NCBI GenBank assembly: GCA_903927645.1 | Contig: CAIYNX010000230.1 | Coordinates: forward strand, 1-41,982 | DNA from: an uncultured Mucilaginibacter sp. | Lineage (GTDB): Bacteria > Bacteroidota > Bacteroidia > Sphingobacteriales > Sphingobacteriaceae | Direction: 5' to 3' | DNA length: 41,982 nucleotides | Part shown: positions 27,935-36,805 of the stretch, in pieces | Layout of the letters: every line of letters starts with the position of its first letter | How positions within the stretch are numbered: the first letter of the stretch is position 1 | Translations under genes and position numbers: made by a program | Notes under the pieces: generated by a model | What the model was told of the DNA's origin: nothing | The model's database searches: none | What the model saw: only the letters and a program-made list of their open reading frames with translations

Positions 27935-28026
27935 CGGCTCTGCAATAAATTCTTTTAATTTAAAAAAAGGAGGGGAATGAAAGGTTTAATAGACCGCATG
28001 TTCTCTCACACCAGGCTAGTGTCATG

Positions 28027-28680
28027 TCAATCATGAATTGACGGATAAAGATTCAATAATTTTATCCGAGCATCTTCAGCAGTAAACCGCCATTTTATTT
28101 TGGCTTCTTTATTATTCCTGTGTGTTTGCCACGCTTGTACCTGCTCTTTCATGGTTTCCATATTGTCAATTCTGCGGTTTAAACATTGCCCCATCAATAC
28201 ATTTAATTCTATTTCGGCCATATTTAACCAACTCCCATGCTTAGGAGTATAGATAAATTCAAACCTATCCCATATCCTTTTGGCTTCCTTTGGCTCAAAA
28301 GCTTCATACAATGCCGCCGGTTTATGGGTGCTTAGATTATCCATTACCAGCGTTATTTTGGGTGCATCTTTATACCATTCGTCCGCTTTCTGTTTGATAA
28401 AATTTGCCCAATCTCTTTTTGTTTTCCGCTCCGTAACCTCGACATATCTTTTACCTGTCAGCGGTTCTGATGCCAAGAATATATTGGCTACTCCACACCG
28501 TTCATATTCAAAATCTTCCTTCGTGTCATGACCAGGCTTCATTTCTATGGGTAGCCGGGTTTCTTTGATCATCTGTTTTGGGGATTCATCCATGCACACT
28601 AAGGGCAAATCCTTGTTCAACGGCCTTTTATAAACATCTAAAACCCGTTCCATGTTGGCAACAAAATCACTATTCTGCAA
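28027..28680 (-). CDS. IS630 transposase, DDE catalytic part (orfB, -1 frame)
   Basis: This encodes the RNase-H-like catalytic domain. The acidic triad is visible: Asp31 in CMDES, Asp114 in VMDNLSTH and Glu156 in NMAEIE, the normal IS630 spacing. The displayed start is a TTG inside the domain and is probably not used. The frame stays open upstream (LHPWKVKGWIIPP) to the A8 tract at 28724-28731, where a -1 shift would join it to the first part. The fused product would match ordinary IS630 transposases, so the element may still be able to move. Confidence 0.85.
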   Translation of the reverse strand: MQNSDFVANMERVLDVYKRPLNKDLPLVCMDESPKQMIKETRLPIEMKPGHDTKEDFEYERCGVANIFLASEPLTGKRYVEVTERKTKRDWANFIKQKADEWYKDAPKITLVMDNLSTHKPAALYEAFEPKEAKRIWDRFEFIYTPKHGSWLNMAEIELNVLMGQCLNRRIDNMETMKEQVQAWQTHRNNKEAKIKWRFTAEDARIKLLNLYPSIHD

Positions 28681-28700
28681 CGGTGGTATAATCCATCCCT

Positions 28701-29159
28701 TTACTTTCCAGGGATGTAATTCGTTTTTTTTAAGACCCTTCGCACTGTTTCGTAGGAAATCTCATCAACATATTGAAGCTCTACCATCTTATCCGCAAGT
28801 AATCGTAATGACCATCTTGAAAATCCCTCCGGTGCCTTACTACAGCTTAACGCCACTAAATGTGCTTCGACTTCCCCATCTGCCTTGCGATGGTACACCC
28901 TGGTAGTAGCCCTGTTTTCCAAAGCAGCCTCATAGCCTTCTTCAACAAATTTCTTCTTCAAACGATCAATTGTCCTATCGCCGATCTTAAGAACCCGTGC
29001 TACTTCCTCATTGCTTATCTTATCTGAAAACGGCCCTTGGTCACAATTCAGCAATATCAAGGCATGAATTACTTTTTTTGAAGAATGTGTCCCTCCTTTA
29101 GTAATTGACAACAGTTCCTCTCTTTCCTCTTGGGTTAATGTCACTTTGTACTTTACCAT
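28701..29159 (-). CDS. IS630 transposase, DNA-binding part (orfA)
   Basis: A 152-residue N-terminal half with paired helix-turn-helix domains. VARVLKIGDRTIDRLKKKFV near residues 49-68 is the first recognition helix region, and a winged second domain follows. It binds the inverted repeats. It ends at a TAA (28701-28703) nine codons after an A8 tract on the coding strand (28724-28731). The heptamer A-AAA-AAA in the right phase is a standard -1 slippage site, giving the full transposase together with the catalytic part. Confidence 0.85.
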   Translation of the reverse strand: MVKYKVTLTQEEREELLSITKGGTHSSKKVIHALILLNCDQGPFSDKISNEEVARVLKIGDRTIDRLKKKFVEEGYEAALENRATTRVYHRKADGEVEAHLVALSCSKAPEGFSRWSLRLLADKMVELQYVDEISYETVRRVLKKTNYIPGK

Positions 29160-29329
29160 AGTTTTCTTGTAAAGCTACAAAAATATATTTAACCGTCAAA
29201 GTATTTATGACATGACACTGGAATCCCTTTCTTGTTTTGATTCGTATAAAACATCTTGAAAACTTCATTATTTTTCTGATTTTTTTCAGCCATAAATATT
29301 TATGGAGCTTTTTTAGTCCAGGCCACTTT

Positions 29330-29488
29330 TGATTTTTTTACTTTTTGAGATGTAATAAATATCAGATTTTCCTTCGTGAAATCACCAGTAAAGTAGAGAA
29401 AACCCTCTTTATAGGCCTGAATGAATTTGCAAATGAAGATCAAAAAGAGAATTTGTTACTTGGTAATTTGGAGGTAAAAGCAAATTAA
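29330..29488 (+). pseudogene. Possible 3' gene remnant of unknown family
   Basis: From a TGA at about 29329-29331 a plus frame runs open to a TAA at 29486-29488. Its second half (EITSKVEKTLFIGLNEFA, then NEDQKENLLLGNLEVKAN) has a protein-like composition. There is no start codon or ribosome site, and it runs into the 3' end of the convergent sugar-transferase gene by a few bases. It could be the tail of a gene lost when the IS element or the second initiator gene arrived. I do not recognise it. Confidence 0.25.
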
Positions 29489-30888
29489 AATGCATTTTCA
29501 TCACCCTTTAACGAATTCCTTACTGTTAAAAAAATAATTTTTAAATCAAGCAGAAAGGACCAGTTTTCCAAATACCAAACATCTGCTTCAACTCGCTGCA
29601 GCATGGCATCTACTGTTTTGGTCTCTCCACGTAATCCTTGAATCTGAGCCCAACCGGTGATACCAGGTTTCAGAAAATGACGAACCATGAATTTGTCAAT
29701 CAGTTCCGAATATTGCTGCGTATGTTTAATCATGTGAGGGCGAGGTCCAACTACTGACATGTTGCCTTTTAATACGTTAAAAAATTGAGGTAATTCATCG
29801 AGGCTCGTGCGCCTTAATATAGCACCAGTTTTAGTAATACGTTCATCGTACGTGGTGGCTTGTTTATCATCCGCATCGTTATTTACAGTCATGCTTCTGA
29901 ATTTATAACATTTAAAGGATTTATTGTTCCGTCCCGATCTTACTTGAGTGAAAAATACCGGGCCTTTTGATTCCAATTTAATCAGGATTGAAAGTATTGG
30001 AAAAAGCCAGCTAAAAATAAAAAGGATAACAAATATGGAGAATATGATATCAAATGCCCGCTTTATAGAACGGTTAAGCAGGTTTTCGAGCGGTTCTGTC
30101 CTTAGGGAAATTATTGGGATATGTCCAAAACTTTGAATAAATGTGGGTTTTTTATCATAATCAAAATATTCAGGAACAGATTTAAACCGTATCAGGTTTT
30201 TATCTGCATCAAACATAAGTTGTTCGATTGTTTTTGATTCTGAAATGGGCAGGGTGCAAAAAATTTCATCTACCTTATATTTAAGAGCAAATTCAATACT
30301 ATTATTTGTTGGACCCAAATATAGCGTCTTATCGCTCACTCCATTTGGGTCGTTATCAAAAAAGCCAATTGCATGATAGCCCCTGTCCGGGTTGTGTTTA
30401 AAAAAATTGTACAGGTCTTGTCCAATTCTTCCTGCTCCTATTATGATAACATCGCGGGTATCAATTAACGCAGCTCTTTCGCTTTTGCGGATGGTAAGGA
30501 AAATAAGTTTCCATAAACCCAGCAAAAAGCCAAATAATGCAAGCGTATAGAATAGATATTGTCTGGTAATAAAATATGCTTCCGTGCCAATTAATATAAG
30601 AATGGTAAAACATATGAAACTAACAAAAAGCAGATAAGTCCTGATTACTCCTTTATATGTTTTTATAGAATCTTTATTCAAAACTTGCTCATAAAGTCCG
30701 GATATGTTTGATGAAAGCAACCAAACCAAATTAAAAACTAAAACTATCGGTAAATATCTCCTGTTACTTGCCCAAAAAAGGGAAGAATTGTCAATAATAA
30801 AATAAGTACTTATCATACTTACATTTAATATAAAATAATCTATAGTCAGGTTTAATACTTTGAAGAATGCAGTATGTCTGTTAATCAT
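29485..30888 (-). CDS. Polyprenyl-phosphate glycosyl-1-phosphate transferase (WcaJ/WbaP-like), second copy
   Basis: A 467-residue paralogue of the enzyme at 26433, with the same layout. Four to five membrane helices come first, then a nucleotide-binding-like domain at DVIIIGAGRIGQDL near residues 145-158. The catalytic domain has FFTQVRSGRNNKSFKCYKFR near 306-325, LRRTSLDELPQFFNVLKGN near 358-376, MSVVGPRPHM and KPGITGWAQIQGLRGETKT near 404-422. It should load a sugar phosphate onto undecaprenyl phosphate. The two copies differ at many positions, so this is not a recent duplication and they may prefer different sugars. It has its own promoter (30941-30974). Confidence 0.9.
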   Translation of the reverse strand: MINRHTAFFKVLNLTIDYFILNVSMISTYFIIDNSSLFWASNRRYLPIVLVFNLVWLLSSNISGLYEQVLNKDSIKTYKGVIRTYLLFVSFICFTILILIGTEAYFITRQYLFYTLALFGFLLGLWKLIFLTIRKSERAALIDTRDVIIIGAGRIGQDLYNFFKHNPDRGYHAIGFFDNDPNGVSDKTLYLGPTNNSIEFALKYKVDEIFCTLPISESKTIEQLMFDADKNLIRFKSVPEYFDYDKKPTFIQSFGHIPIISLRTEPLENLLNRSIKRAFDIIFSIFVILFIFSWLFPILSILIKLESKGPVFFTQVRSGRNNKSFKCYKFRSMTVNNDADDKQATTYDERITKTGAILRRTSLDELPQFFNVLKGNMSVVGPRPHMIKHTQQYSELIDKFMVRHFLKPGITGWAQIQGLRGETKTVDAMLQRVEADVWYLENWSFLLDLKIIFLTVRNSLKGDENAF

Positions 30889-30940
30889 TAAAACTATAAT
30901 TGTTTATTTAACGAAAATAAATGTTCATTTTTTCTTAAGA

Positions 30941-30974
30941 CAAAAGTAAAATGAAACAGGTGAATTTGAAAAAA
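30941..30974 (-). promoter_or_regulatory. Bacteroidota-type promoter of the second initiator gene
   Basis: On the minus strand TACTTTTG (plus 30941-30948) matches TAnnTTTG, and a TTTTTTC -33-like element (plus 30968-30974) lies 19 bases upstream. Transcription would begin near 30935, about 45 bases before the ATG at 30888. Confidence 0.5.
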
Positions 30975-31159
30975 TCTTAGTATAACATTATTTCTATTTG
31001 TTATTAATATCAGAATAAGAATTCCATTAACATATTATCAAAAATATACTTTTTTTAGTTAAAAGTAAAAGAATAACAACACAAATTGCTGCAATCAATT
31101 TACCTGGTGCCTTTAATTTCGGCACCAATAAATTCAGTGCGATTTGATTAATTTAAACT

Positions 31160-32008
31160 ATGAAATATTTATTTGTGAAAAAATGCAAAGTTTTTTTTAA
31201 ATTTTATTCCATTACCAGATCAGTAATAAAGCAATCCATGCCAATTTATGATAAGCCGATGAATTATTACCCGTTTTCGATTATAATGTTAGCAGATATA
31301 AAAAACAGTTTATGAATACGACGTCCTAACTTAACGAAAGTTTCAAGGATCTTCTTTGCAATAGTGCGGATACAGTTTGTTTCATTTCACAAGTCAGTGA
31401 AAACCTAATGGTTTTACCCATGCATCTTTAATTGGGAAGGATTTTATATGCTATGATAAAGTTGCGTTAATAACGAGCTTTAGTATATTAATGGACCAGT
31501 TTTTAGCGCATTGATTGTTTTATTGATCTTAATAGGGCTGCAATTTTTGCTTATCCGCTTTCCGATCCGGAAAAGTGTGGTGTAATTGAAGTTCACAAAA
31601 ACCAGAAGACATCATCTATTGAGAAAAAACCTTTAAAGCCGAAATTAATTTGCGGTTCCTGAATTGTATTTTTTTTGATAACAGTATTTTGGAAATTGCT
31701 GAAAACCTGGAGCCAATTCCTCGTAGGCGCGAAATTACTGATTTAAACAGATTTATTTCGGACAGGACAATCTTCAGGCAGGAGTGATTGACAGCGGTAC
31801 AGCCTGATTAGATACCGGAACCCTTGATTCGCTGATTGACGCTTTGGAATAGGTAGGGGTGATCGAAAAACTTCAGGCTACCAAATTTGTTTGTTTATAG
31901 AAAAGTGCTTACCGACACATGTTTATTGACCATCAGCAATAGAAATTATTAGTTATAAAATATATCAACAGCGGTTACCAAATTTATTTAATGGCTTTGC
32001 TTTGTTAA
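31160..32008 (+). pseudogene. rmlA: Decayed glucose-1-phosphate thymidylyltransferase gene (rmlA/rfbA)
   Basis: A full-length relic of RmlA, which makes dTDP-glucose. Reading across frames gives, in order, SITRSVIKQSMPIYDKPM (near 31207-31260), ESFKDLL and PNGFTHASLIGKDFI (near 31410-31450), AIFAYPLSDPEKCGVIE, SIEKKPLKPK, LYFFDNSILEIAENLEP, REITDLNR, then GTA-stop-LDTGTLDSLIDA, AYRHMFIDHQQ and SGYQIYLM at the end. All fall in the order and spacing of intact RmlA. Several in-frame stops are seen (for example TGG to TGA in GTAWLDTG) with at least two frameshifts. The nucleotide-binding start after MK is also destroyed. The length of 849 bp equals the intact gene. It cannot make protein, so any dTDP-sugar in this cell needs another rmlA. 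Confidence 0.88.
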
Positions 32009-32027
32009 GATGAATTAAATTAAACCT

Positions 32028-33143
32028 TTATTTGGCATGTGATCCAAACTTTTTACGCAATGCAATAAATGGTTGCTCTACAAAATAGTATGAAATCACC
32101 GAGAGCAGAAAACTGAAAAACACGATGAAAATGATCCAGCTCATGCTGTATTGTTTGAAATTGTTATTGGCCAATATGATGATCATCCAATGAAAAAGAT
32201 AAAGAGAATAACTTAGCCGACCGAGAAACAGCATTAGTTTGTTTTCCAATATTCGCTTTATGATGGAGGTTGGGTTATAAAAGCCGATTGCGGGAACAAT
32301 TAGAAAAAAAGCTATTGCCTGGAGTGTAAATCTTAAAGACTCCCGGAACATGGCACTTCGGAACAGCAGGGAAAATAGGATAACCAGAAGGCCGGCAATT
32401 AATGACCATTTTGATTTAAGAATTTTTATATAAGCGGCAGAATGGTATTTAAATAGAATTAATGCTGCAATACATCCCCAAATGATTGAATCAGCCCGTG
32501 TTTCGGTGGTTACGTAAATTCTATTTTCAAATACCTCATTTATGGTTGCTGCGTTGTAGGTTAAATAACATCTGTAAATTAAAGGAATTACACTGGCTAT
32601 GATCAGGAAAATCAAGAAAGTGTTTTTTTTGTTGTATAGTAAATAGAATAAAACCGGAAAAACCAGGTAGAAATGCTCTTCTATTGACAAGGACCACGTA
32701 GGGTCGAAAATATAGTCCCATTCTTTAACCGGAAGCGGCTTGAAATATACAATATAGTAGTTAGTAAAATAAAAGAAAGCGGACAAGATAGCACCCGGTA
32801 AAATTTTACCATGTAAAATTACAAGCGTAATTATCGATAAACAGACCATTACAATAAGCGCTGGATACAGCCTGAATACTCTTCTGAGATAGAAATTTTT
32901 AAAACCGATATCCCCTGTTTTATCATATTCAGCAATCAGCAATTTAGTGATCAAATAGCCGCTTATAAAAAAGAACAAACTTACACCAAAGCCACCAGGG
33001 ACAATTTTGTCTAAGCCCATGTGCGACAGAATAACAAATAGGATGGCAAAGCCTCTTAAGCCATCCAAATAAGGTATATAATGATTGTTCGTGTTTGTCA
33101 TATTAATAGATGTTGGTCGGCTCTTCAGTAAATTAATAACCAT
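32028..33143 (-). CDS. Membrane acyltransferase (acyltransferase 3/OafA family)
   Basis: A 371-residue protein with about ten hydrophobic helices. YLDGLRGFAILFVILSHMG near residues 25-43 contains the R-G-x-A-x-x-x-V-x-x-x-H pattern whose His is catalytic in OafA-type acetyltransferases. FFFISGYLITKLLIAEY near 57-73 and FYLRRVFRLYPALIVMV near 84-100 are the next family motifs, and TWSLSIEEHFYLVFPVLFYL near 149-168 is diagnostic. It should O-acetylate the polysaccharide with acetyl-CoA from the cytoplasm. The start at 33143 is the first ATG; a second ATG at codon 15 is possible. It ends 20 bases from the rmlA pseudogene. Confidence 0.85.
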   Translation of the reverse strand: MVINLLKSRPTSINMTNTNNHYIPYLDGLRGFAILFVILSHMGLDKIVPGGFGVSLFFFISGYLITKLLIAEYDKTGDIGFKNFYLRRVFRLYPALIVMVCLSIITLVILHGKILPGAILSAFFYFTNYYIVYFKPLPVKEWDYIFDPTWSLSIEEHFYLVFPVLFYLLYNKKNTFLIFLIIASVIPLIYRCYLTYNAATINEVFENRIYVTTETRADSIIWGCIAALILFKYHSAAYIKILKSKWSLIAGLLVILFSLLFRSAMFRESLRFTLQAIAFFLIVPAIGFYNPTSIIKRILENKLMLFLGRLSYSLYLFHWMIIILANNNFKQYSMSWIIFIVFFSFLLSVISYYFVEQPFIALRKKFGSHAK

Positions 33144-33250
33144 CGGTTTTTTTTTAAATGAGCAAATTATTGAAGGCCATAAAAATTAAACCCATCGGGC
33201 TTAATGATATCGTCAATTTTTTATGGCTTTTTGATTTGCAAATTTTTTTT

Positions 33251-34360
33251 TCAGATCGTACTCCTGATAGTTTTTTCTTTTCTTTTTATAAATGGCTTTT
33301 CTATAAAAATCCACGACAACCAGGCAAATAAGTATGTCGCGGCTATGATCATAAATAAATTGACGTAGCCAGTAAGTTTTAACTGGACCAATACCGTTAA
33401 AATTAGTCCGTGATAAATGTAGATACCATAGGAAATATCATTGGTACGGAGTAGATTGGATGCTGTATTTGGCAGGGTGTAAGCAAGTGATAATATCACA
33501 AACGCCAGAAACACGTTTTTTAAAACGAGAAAAACACTGTAAGCACCATAGTTTAGCACTGGGTTTATAAATGTTGAAAGCAGCAGGCTAAATGTGATAT
33601 AACAAATAACCCAATACAATGCCTTATTGCGGATAAAAGGTAAATTATAAATGCGTAGTCTTCGCAATACAACGCCAATGACAAACAGGTAAAAATAAGG
33701 AACAAATGAATAGGATATTAATTTCGGTATAAATCCTACAAAATCATCACCTATTTGGTATCCGTATTGATAATGTAAAAATAAGAATATGGCCAGGTTA
33801 AATAGTATAAATATAGCAAGCAACCAGTAGAACCAGCTACCTTGCTTGTTTTTTGGAATTAAAAAATAACAAATTGGTAAAACGATGTAAAATTGTAATT
33901 CGATGGGCAGGGTCCACAAACTGCCATTATAGGAACCAAACCCATAGTTGGTCAAAAACGCGGGTGTATAAATCAAGCCCGCCAGTTGGCATGGAAGCCA
34001 GGTAATTGTTTGTATATTAACAAAGCTTACCCCCGTTAGGCTAAAAACAAGGATAGTAATGAATACAACACCCCATAATCCGGGAAATATACGCAAAGCC
34101 CGGTTTTTGAAGTAAATAAGCAAGTTATCATTACGTTCGAGTGATGCCGAAATTAAATAACCGCTTATAACAAAAAACATAGGGACCCCGGGAAACAAAT
34201 ACAAAATATTTTGGGATGTTTTGCTTAATGGAATTTGCAAATGTTGATAATAGTGATCAATAATAACCTGAGTAGCGGCTATTAAACGCAACAAATCGAA
34301 ATTGTTAGTCTTAAATTCCTTTTGATGTTTTTTAGTTTCAACTGGCAATGTCTGACCCAT
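33251..34360 (-). CDS. Membrane acyltransferase (acyltransferase 3/OafA family)
   Basis: A 369-residue relative of the gene at 32028. NFDLLRLIAATQVIIDHYYQ near residues 20-39 holds the catalytic-His segment, and PGVPMFFVISGYLISASLER near 53-72 and NRALRIFPGLWGVVFIT near 81-97 follow in family order. NGSLWTLPIELQFYIVLP near 145-162 is the conserved WTL..E loop. It is a predicted O-acyltransferase of the polysaccharide or its lipid-linked unit. It lies 107 bp before the next acyltransferase and 68 bp after the glycosyltransferase at 34429, all on one strand. Two such enzymes suggest acylation at two positions. Confidence 0.85.
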   Translation of the reverse strand: MGQTLPVETKKHQKEFKTNNFDLLRLIAATQVIIDHYYQHLQIPLSKTSQNILYLFPGVPMFFVISGYLISASLERNDNLLIYFKNRALRIFPGLWGVVFITILVFSLTGVSFVNIQTITWLPCQLAGLIYTPAFLTNYGFGSYNGSLWTLPIELQFYIVLPICYFLIPKNKQGSWFYWLLAIFILFNLAIFLFLHYQYGYQIGDDFVGFIPKLISYSFVPYFYLFVIGVVLRRLRIYNLPFIRNKALYWVICYITFSLLLSTFINPVLNYGAYSVFLVLKNVFLAFVILSLAYTLPNTASNLLRTNDISYGIYIYHGLILTVLVQLKLTGYVNLFMIIAATYLFAWLSWIFIEKPFIKRKEKTIRSTI

Positions 34361-34428
34361 TTTATAGCGTTTTTGGTGTTGAACGGGTTATCAATGCAAC
34401 AATATATTACTGAATCCAAATTCAATCC

Positions 34429-35619
34429 TCAATTCAGTTTGTCCCAGGCTGAGTGATCGTCTTTACCAGTCCATAAATTTATTAAAAAGCCGGCTAATAA
34501 GCCAGGTTTTTTAAAGGGTTTTGAATTTATTTCAGTAAGGCCCAATACAAGTTTGTTGCCCATGTTTTGATAGTCCATAGTGCCTATTATTTCAAATGAT
34601 TTATCGGACATGCTGTGTTTTGATTCGGGGCTTAAACTGATGTACTTTAAAATAACGTCGGCTATTTGATTGAAATCCAATGGGTTAAAACTAAATCCAT
34701 TCCCCCCCTCAGTTAAAAGTGCCTCGCTGGCATTTATTTTATTACTGAGCAATACCGGTAAACCGCTGGCCATTGCTTCGTTTACAACCAGCCCCCAGGT
34801 TTCGGACAAACTGGGCAGAATAAACGCATCAGCCTTGTGATAACAAGCAGGAATATCAGTGTTGTCAACAGTGCCTGTAAACTTGATTCGCTTTAATCCT
34901 AATTGGCTGGCGAGTTGGTTTAGCAATTCGTTTTGCGGGCCGTTCCCAATAATATTTAGCTTGTAATTGGTGTTCTTTTGTTCAACTAATTGCCAGGCTT
35001 TAAGTAAGTTATCCATGTTTTTTACCGGAACAAGCCGAGCAACGCAAACCAAAACATTATTATCGAATGCATTTGGCCTTGAAGGTTTGAACATGCTGTT
35101 ATCGATGCAGCTAAACCCATGGAAATAATGAATGCTTTTGGTATGTAAATGCTCATATTCGCATTCATATGCTTTTGATGGCAACCAAAGCCCATCGGAT
35201 TGTTTAATAATTGAATCTTTTATTCCCTGCACCAGAACGTTCCGTTTAAACTGCACTGGCTTAGCATCATCAAACATGATGAACTTTTTTTTATTTTTTT
35301 TGGCCCAGCGGATACCCAAAGCCCCGGCGTACAACACTATGGGTGCAGAGATAATAATGTCGGGATTTATTTCATCTAACGCAGCAAAAACTGTGTTAAC
35401 GATTTCATTTTTAGATAACTCATCCGAACTGTTCTTTGGGAACAAACATGTCCACCAATTTTCCTGGTTATTGAAAGTATCAAATGTATAAGGCGATCCT
35501 TTGCCAAAAAGTTCGATAGCATAAAATCCGATATTTTGGCTGGCCAAATATTTGTGAAGGAATAGCAACCTTCCCTTCCAATACACCCTGAAGTCGTTGT
35601 TAATGATCAGTACTTTCAA
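34429..35619 (-). CDS. Family 4 glycosyltransferase
   Basis: A 396-residue GT-B enzyme. The start KVLIINNDFRVYWKGRLLFL (residues 2-21) is the acceptor-side strand and helix. VLVCVARLVPVKNMDNLLKA near 189-208 opens the donor domain with the conserved R and K. LPSLSETWGLVVNEAMASGL near 268-287 carries the E-x7-E pair. A run of seven C in the plus strand (G7 in the gene, 34702-34708) lies in frame. It starts 12 bp after the GT2 gene at 35632, so the two are co-transcribed. Confidence 0.87.
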   Translation of the reverse strand: MKVLIINNDFRVYWKGRLLFLHKYLASQNIGFYAIELFGKGSPYTFDTFNNQENWWTCLFPKNSSDELSKNEIVNTVFAALDEINPDIIISAPIVLYAGALGIRWAKKNKKKFIMFDDAKPVQFKRNVLVQGIKDSIIKQSDGLWLPSKAYECEYEHLHTKSIHYFHGFSCIDNSMFKPSRPNAFDNNVLVCVARLVPVKNMDNLLKAWQLVEQKNTNYKLNIIGNGPQNELLNQLASQLGLKRIKFTGTVDNTDIPACYHKADAFILPSLSETWGLVVNEAMASGLPVLLSNKINASEALLTEGGNGFSFNPLDFNQIADVILKYISLSPESKHSMSDKSFEIIGTMDYQNMGNKLVLGLTEINSKPFKKPGLLAGFLINLWTGKDDHSAWDKLN

Positions 35620-35631
35620 TTTTGGCGTTTT

Positions 35632-36522
35632 TTAATTAAAACTCATCGCAAATCCATCTTTAAAGCCTCTGATCAGCGTTGCTCGTTTGTCTTTATTATA
35701 GGAGATGATGCAGCGGATGCCCTTTGTTAGGAGGGCATGACTTATAGCAATTTGTTTCAGGGGGAATGCGTAATTTTTGCGAATAAAATAAATGCGGTTC
35801 CTGTTAAGGTAATAAATGGAAAAAAGTGATTCGTGCCCGCCGGTACTGAATGATACTTTGTGAAAAACCTCTAACGAGGGCAAAAAATAAATTTTAAAAC
35901 CATTGTTTATCGCCCTGATTATAAAATCATTATCGTCATAATAAACAAAGTATTTTTCGTCCATCAAGCCTATCGTATCAAAAACCTTTTTGCTGATGAG
36001 CATAAAACAAGTGGGGGCATAGTTTACATATCCCTCCTGATTGTAGGCTTCACCGTCTTCTTGTTCATCGCCGGTAGTAACCGAGGTGCCTTTATAATGT
36101 ATGAATTCTCCGCCCGCCATCCAGATTTTCCGGGTACCGTAATAAAGGATTTTCGGGATAACAATTTGCTGTTTTTTGTTACAGGCATGGCTGAGCAGCT
36201 CATCCAAAAGAAAGGGTTGGGTGAAATCGATATCGTTGTTTAACAATAAAACAAAGTCGGAATTATCCTGAAGAGCCAGTTCAATTCCCTGGTTATTCCC
36301 TTTGGCAACGCCATAGTTTTCTGGGTTTTTAATATGGGTAAAGGCTTGAATTGAATGGGCTTTAACAAGGGTTGCAATCAATTCATTTGTTTCTACTGAA
36401 GGTGAATTATCAATTAAGTAAAGATGATATTGTTTGAATGTTTGTATCGACAAGCTTTTAAAGAAGTCAGGAAGTACCGTGTTTGATTTATACAAAACGG
36501 TAACCAGTGCTAATTGAGGCAT
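35632..36522 (-). CDS. Family 2 glycosyltransferase
   Basis: A 296-residue GT-A enzyme resembling rhamnosyltransferase-type GT2 proteins. LALVTVLYKSNTVLPDFFKS (residues 4-23) is the N-terminal strand, YLIDNSPS near 35-42 the first acidic site, and FVLLLNNDIDFTQPFLLDEL near 89-108 the DxD region. FVYYDDNDFIIRAINNGFKI near 192-211 is the acceptor-side motif and EVFHKVSFSTGG near 218-229 is also typical. It is the first gene of the minus-strand right block, ahead of the GT4 and two acyltransferases. Confidence 0.87.
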   Translation of the reverse strand: MPQLALVTVLYKSNTVLPDFFKSLSIQTFKQYHLYLIDNSPSVETNELIATLVKAHSIQAFTHIKNPENYGVAKGNNQGIELALQDNSDFVLLLNNDIDFTQPFLLDELLSHACNKKQQIVIPKILYYGTRKIWMAGGEFIHYKGTSVTTGDEQEDGEAYNQEGYVNYAPTCFMLISKKVFDTIGLMDEKYFVYYDDNDFIIRAINNGFKIYFLPSLEVFHKVSFSTGGHESLFSIYYLNRNRIYFIRKNYAFPLKQIAISHALLTKGIRCIISYNKDKRATLIRGFKDGFAMSFN

Positions 36523-36805
36523 GTTTTTTGCTTGATGATTTAATTTTTGAACTTCAAGATAGATTTTTCAAAACCAAAGTAAATATCCGTTTGGCTTTCA
36601 AAATCATACAGTGATGAATTTATTTCCGTAAATATATATAAGATTGGTAAATTTTTCGGCAAGTAATAAACAAATTAAAGGTTGTAAGCAATTTATTGAG
36701 CTGCGTGAGAAAATAAATTTTTTTTTTTAATGGATAAAAGTTTCAATAAATAGCAACTAAAAAGTATTTTTATTGATCAAAAGCTTAAGTTTAATATTCA
36801 ACAAT

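Larger units (their letters stand above)
28018..29219 (-). mobile_element. IS630-family insertion sequence
   Basis: An element of about 1.2 kb bounded by inverted repeats. The left end (28018-28044) and right end (29193-29219) share a perfect 12-bp outer part AGTGTCATGTCA and an inner TTGACGG, with mismatches between. It carries a two-frame transposase on the minus strand. IS630 elements duplicate a TA target; here TA is present on the left (28017-28018) but the right flank reads TG, so the duplication is imperfect or has mutated. It lies between two initiator sugar-transferase genes and splits a probable rmlA relic. Confidence 0.85.
27977..29310 (+). pseudogene. Probable rmlA 5' relic split by IS630
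   Basis: A strong ribosome site is followed by ATG at 27977 and the reading MKGLI…S-x-TRL. In intact RmlA (glucose-1-phosphate thymidylyltransferase) the start MKGxILAGGSGTRL has Ser, Thr, Arg and Leu at exactly these spacings (residues 10, 12, 13, 14). The insertion sequence begins right after that Leu codon. Beyond its right end, from 29220, the frame resumes as ESLSCFDS, comparable with YPLTRSVS, then decays. The segment 29236-29252 also resembles the matching part of the rmlA pseudogene at 31160. Only the first third of the gene is traceable. The call rests on short matches. Confidence 0.45.

Noticed and set aside
31105-31127. Small hairpin (TGGTGCC / GGCACCA) before the rmlA pseudogene
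   Set aside because: Seven-base stem without a T run, not placed after a gene end; probably incidental.
36773-36805. TTG start for the EEP-family protein
   Set aside because: The extra 11 residues lack a ribosome site and overlap a likely -7 region; the ATG at 36806 gives a normal basic N-terminus.
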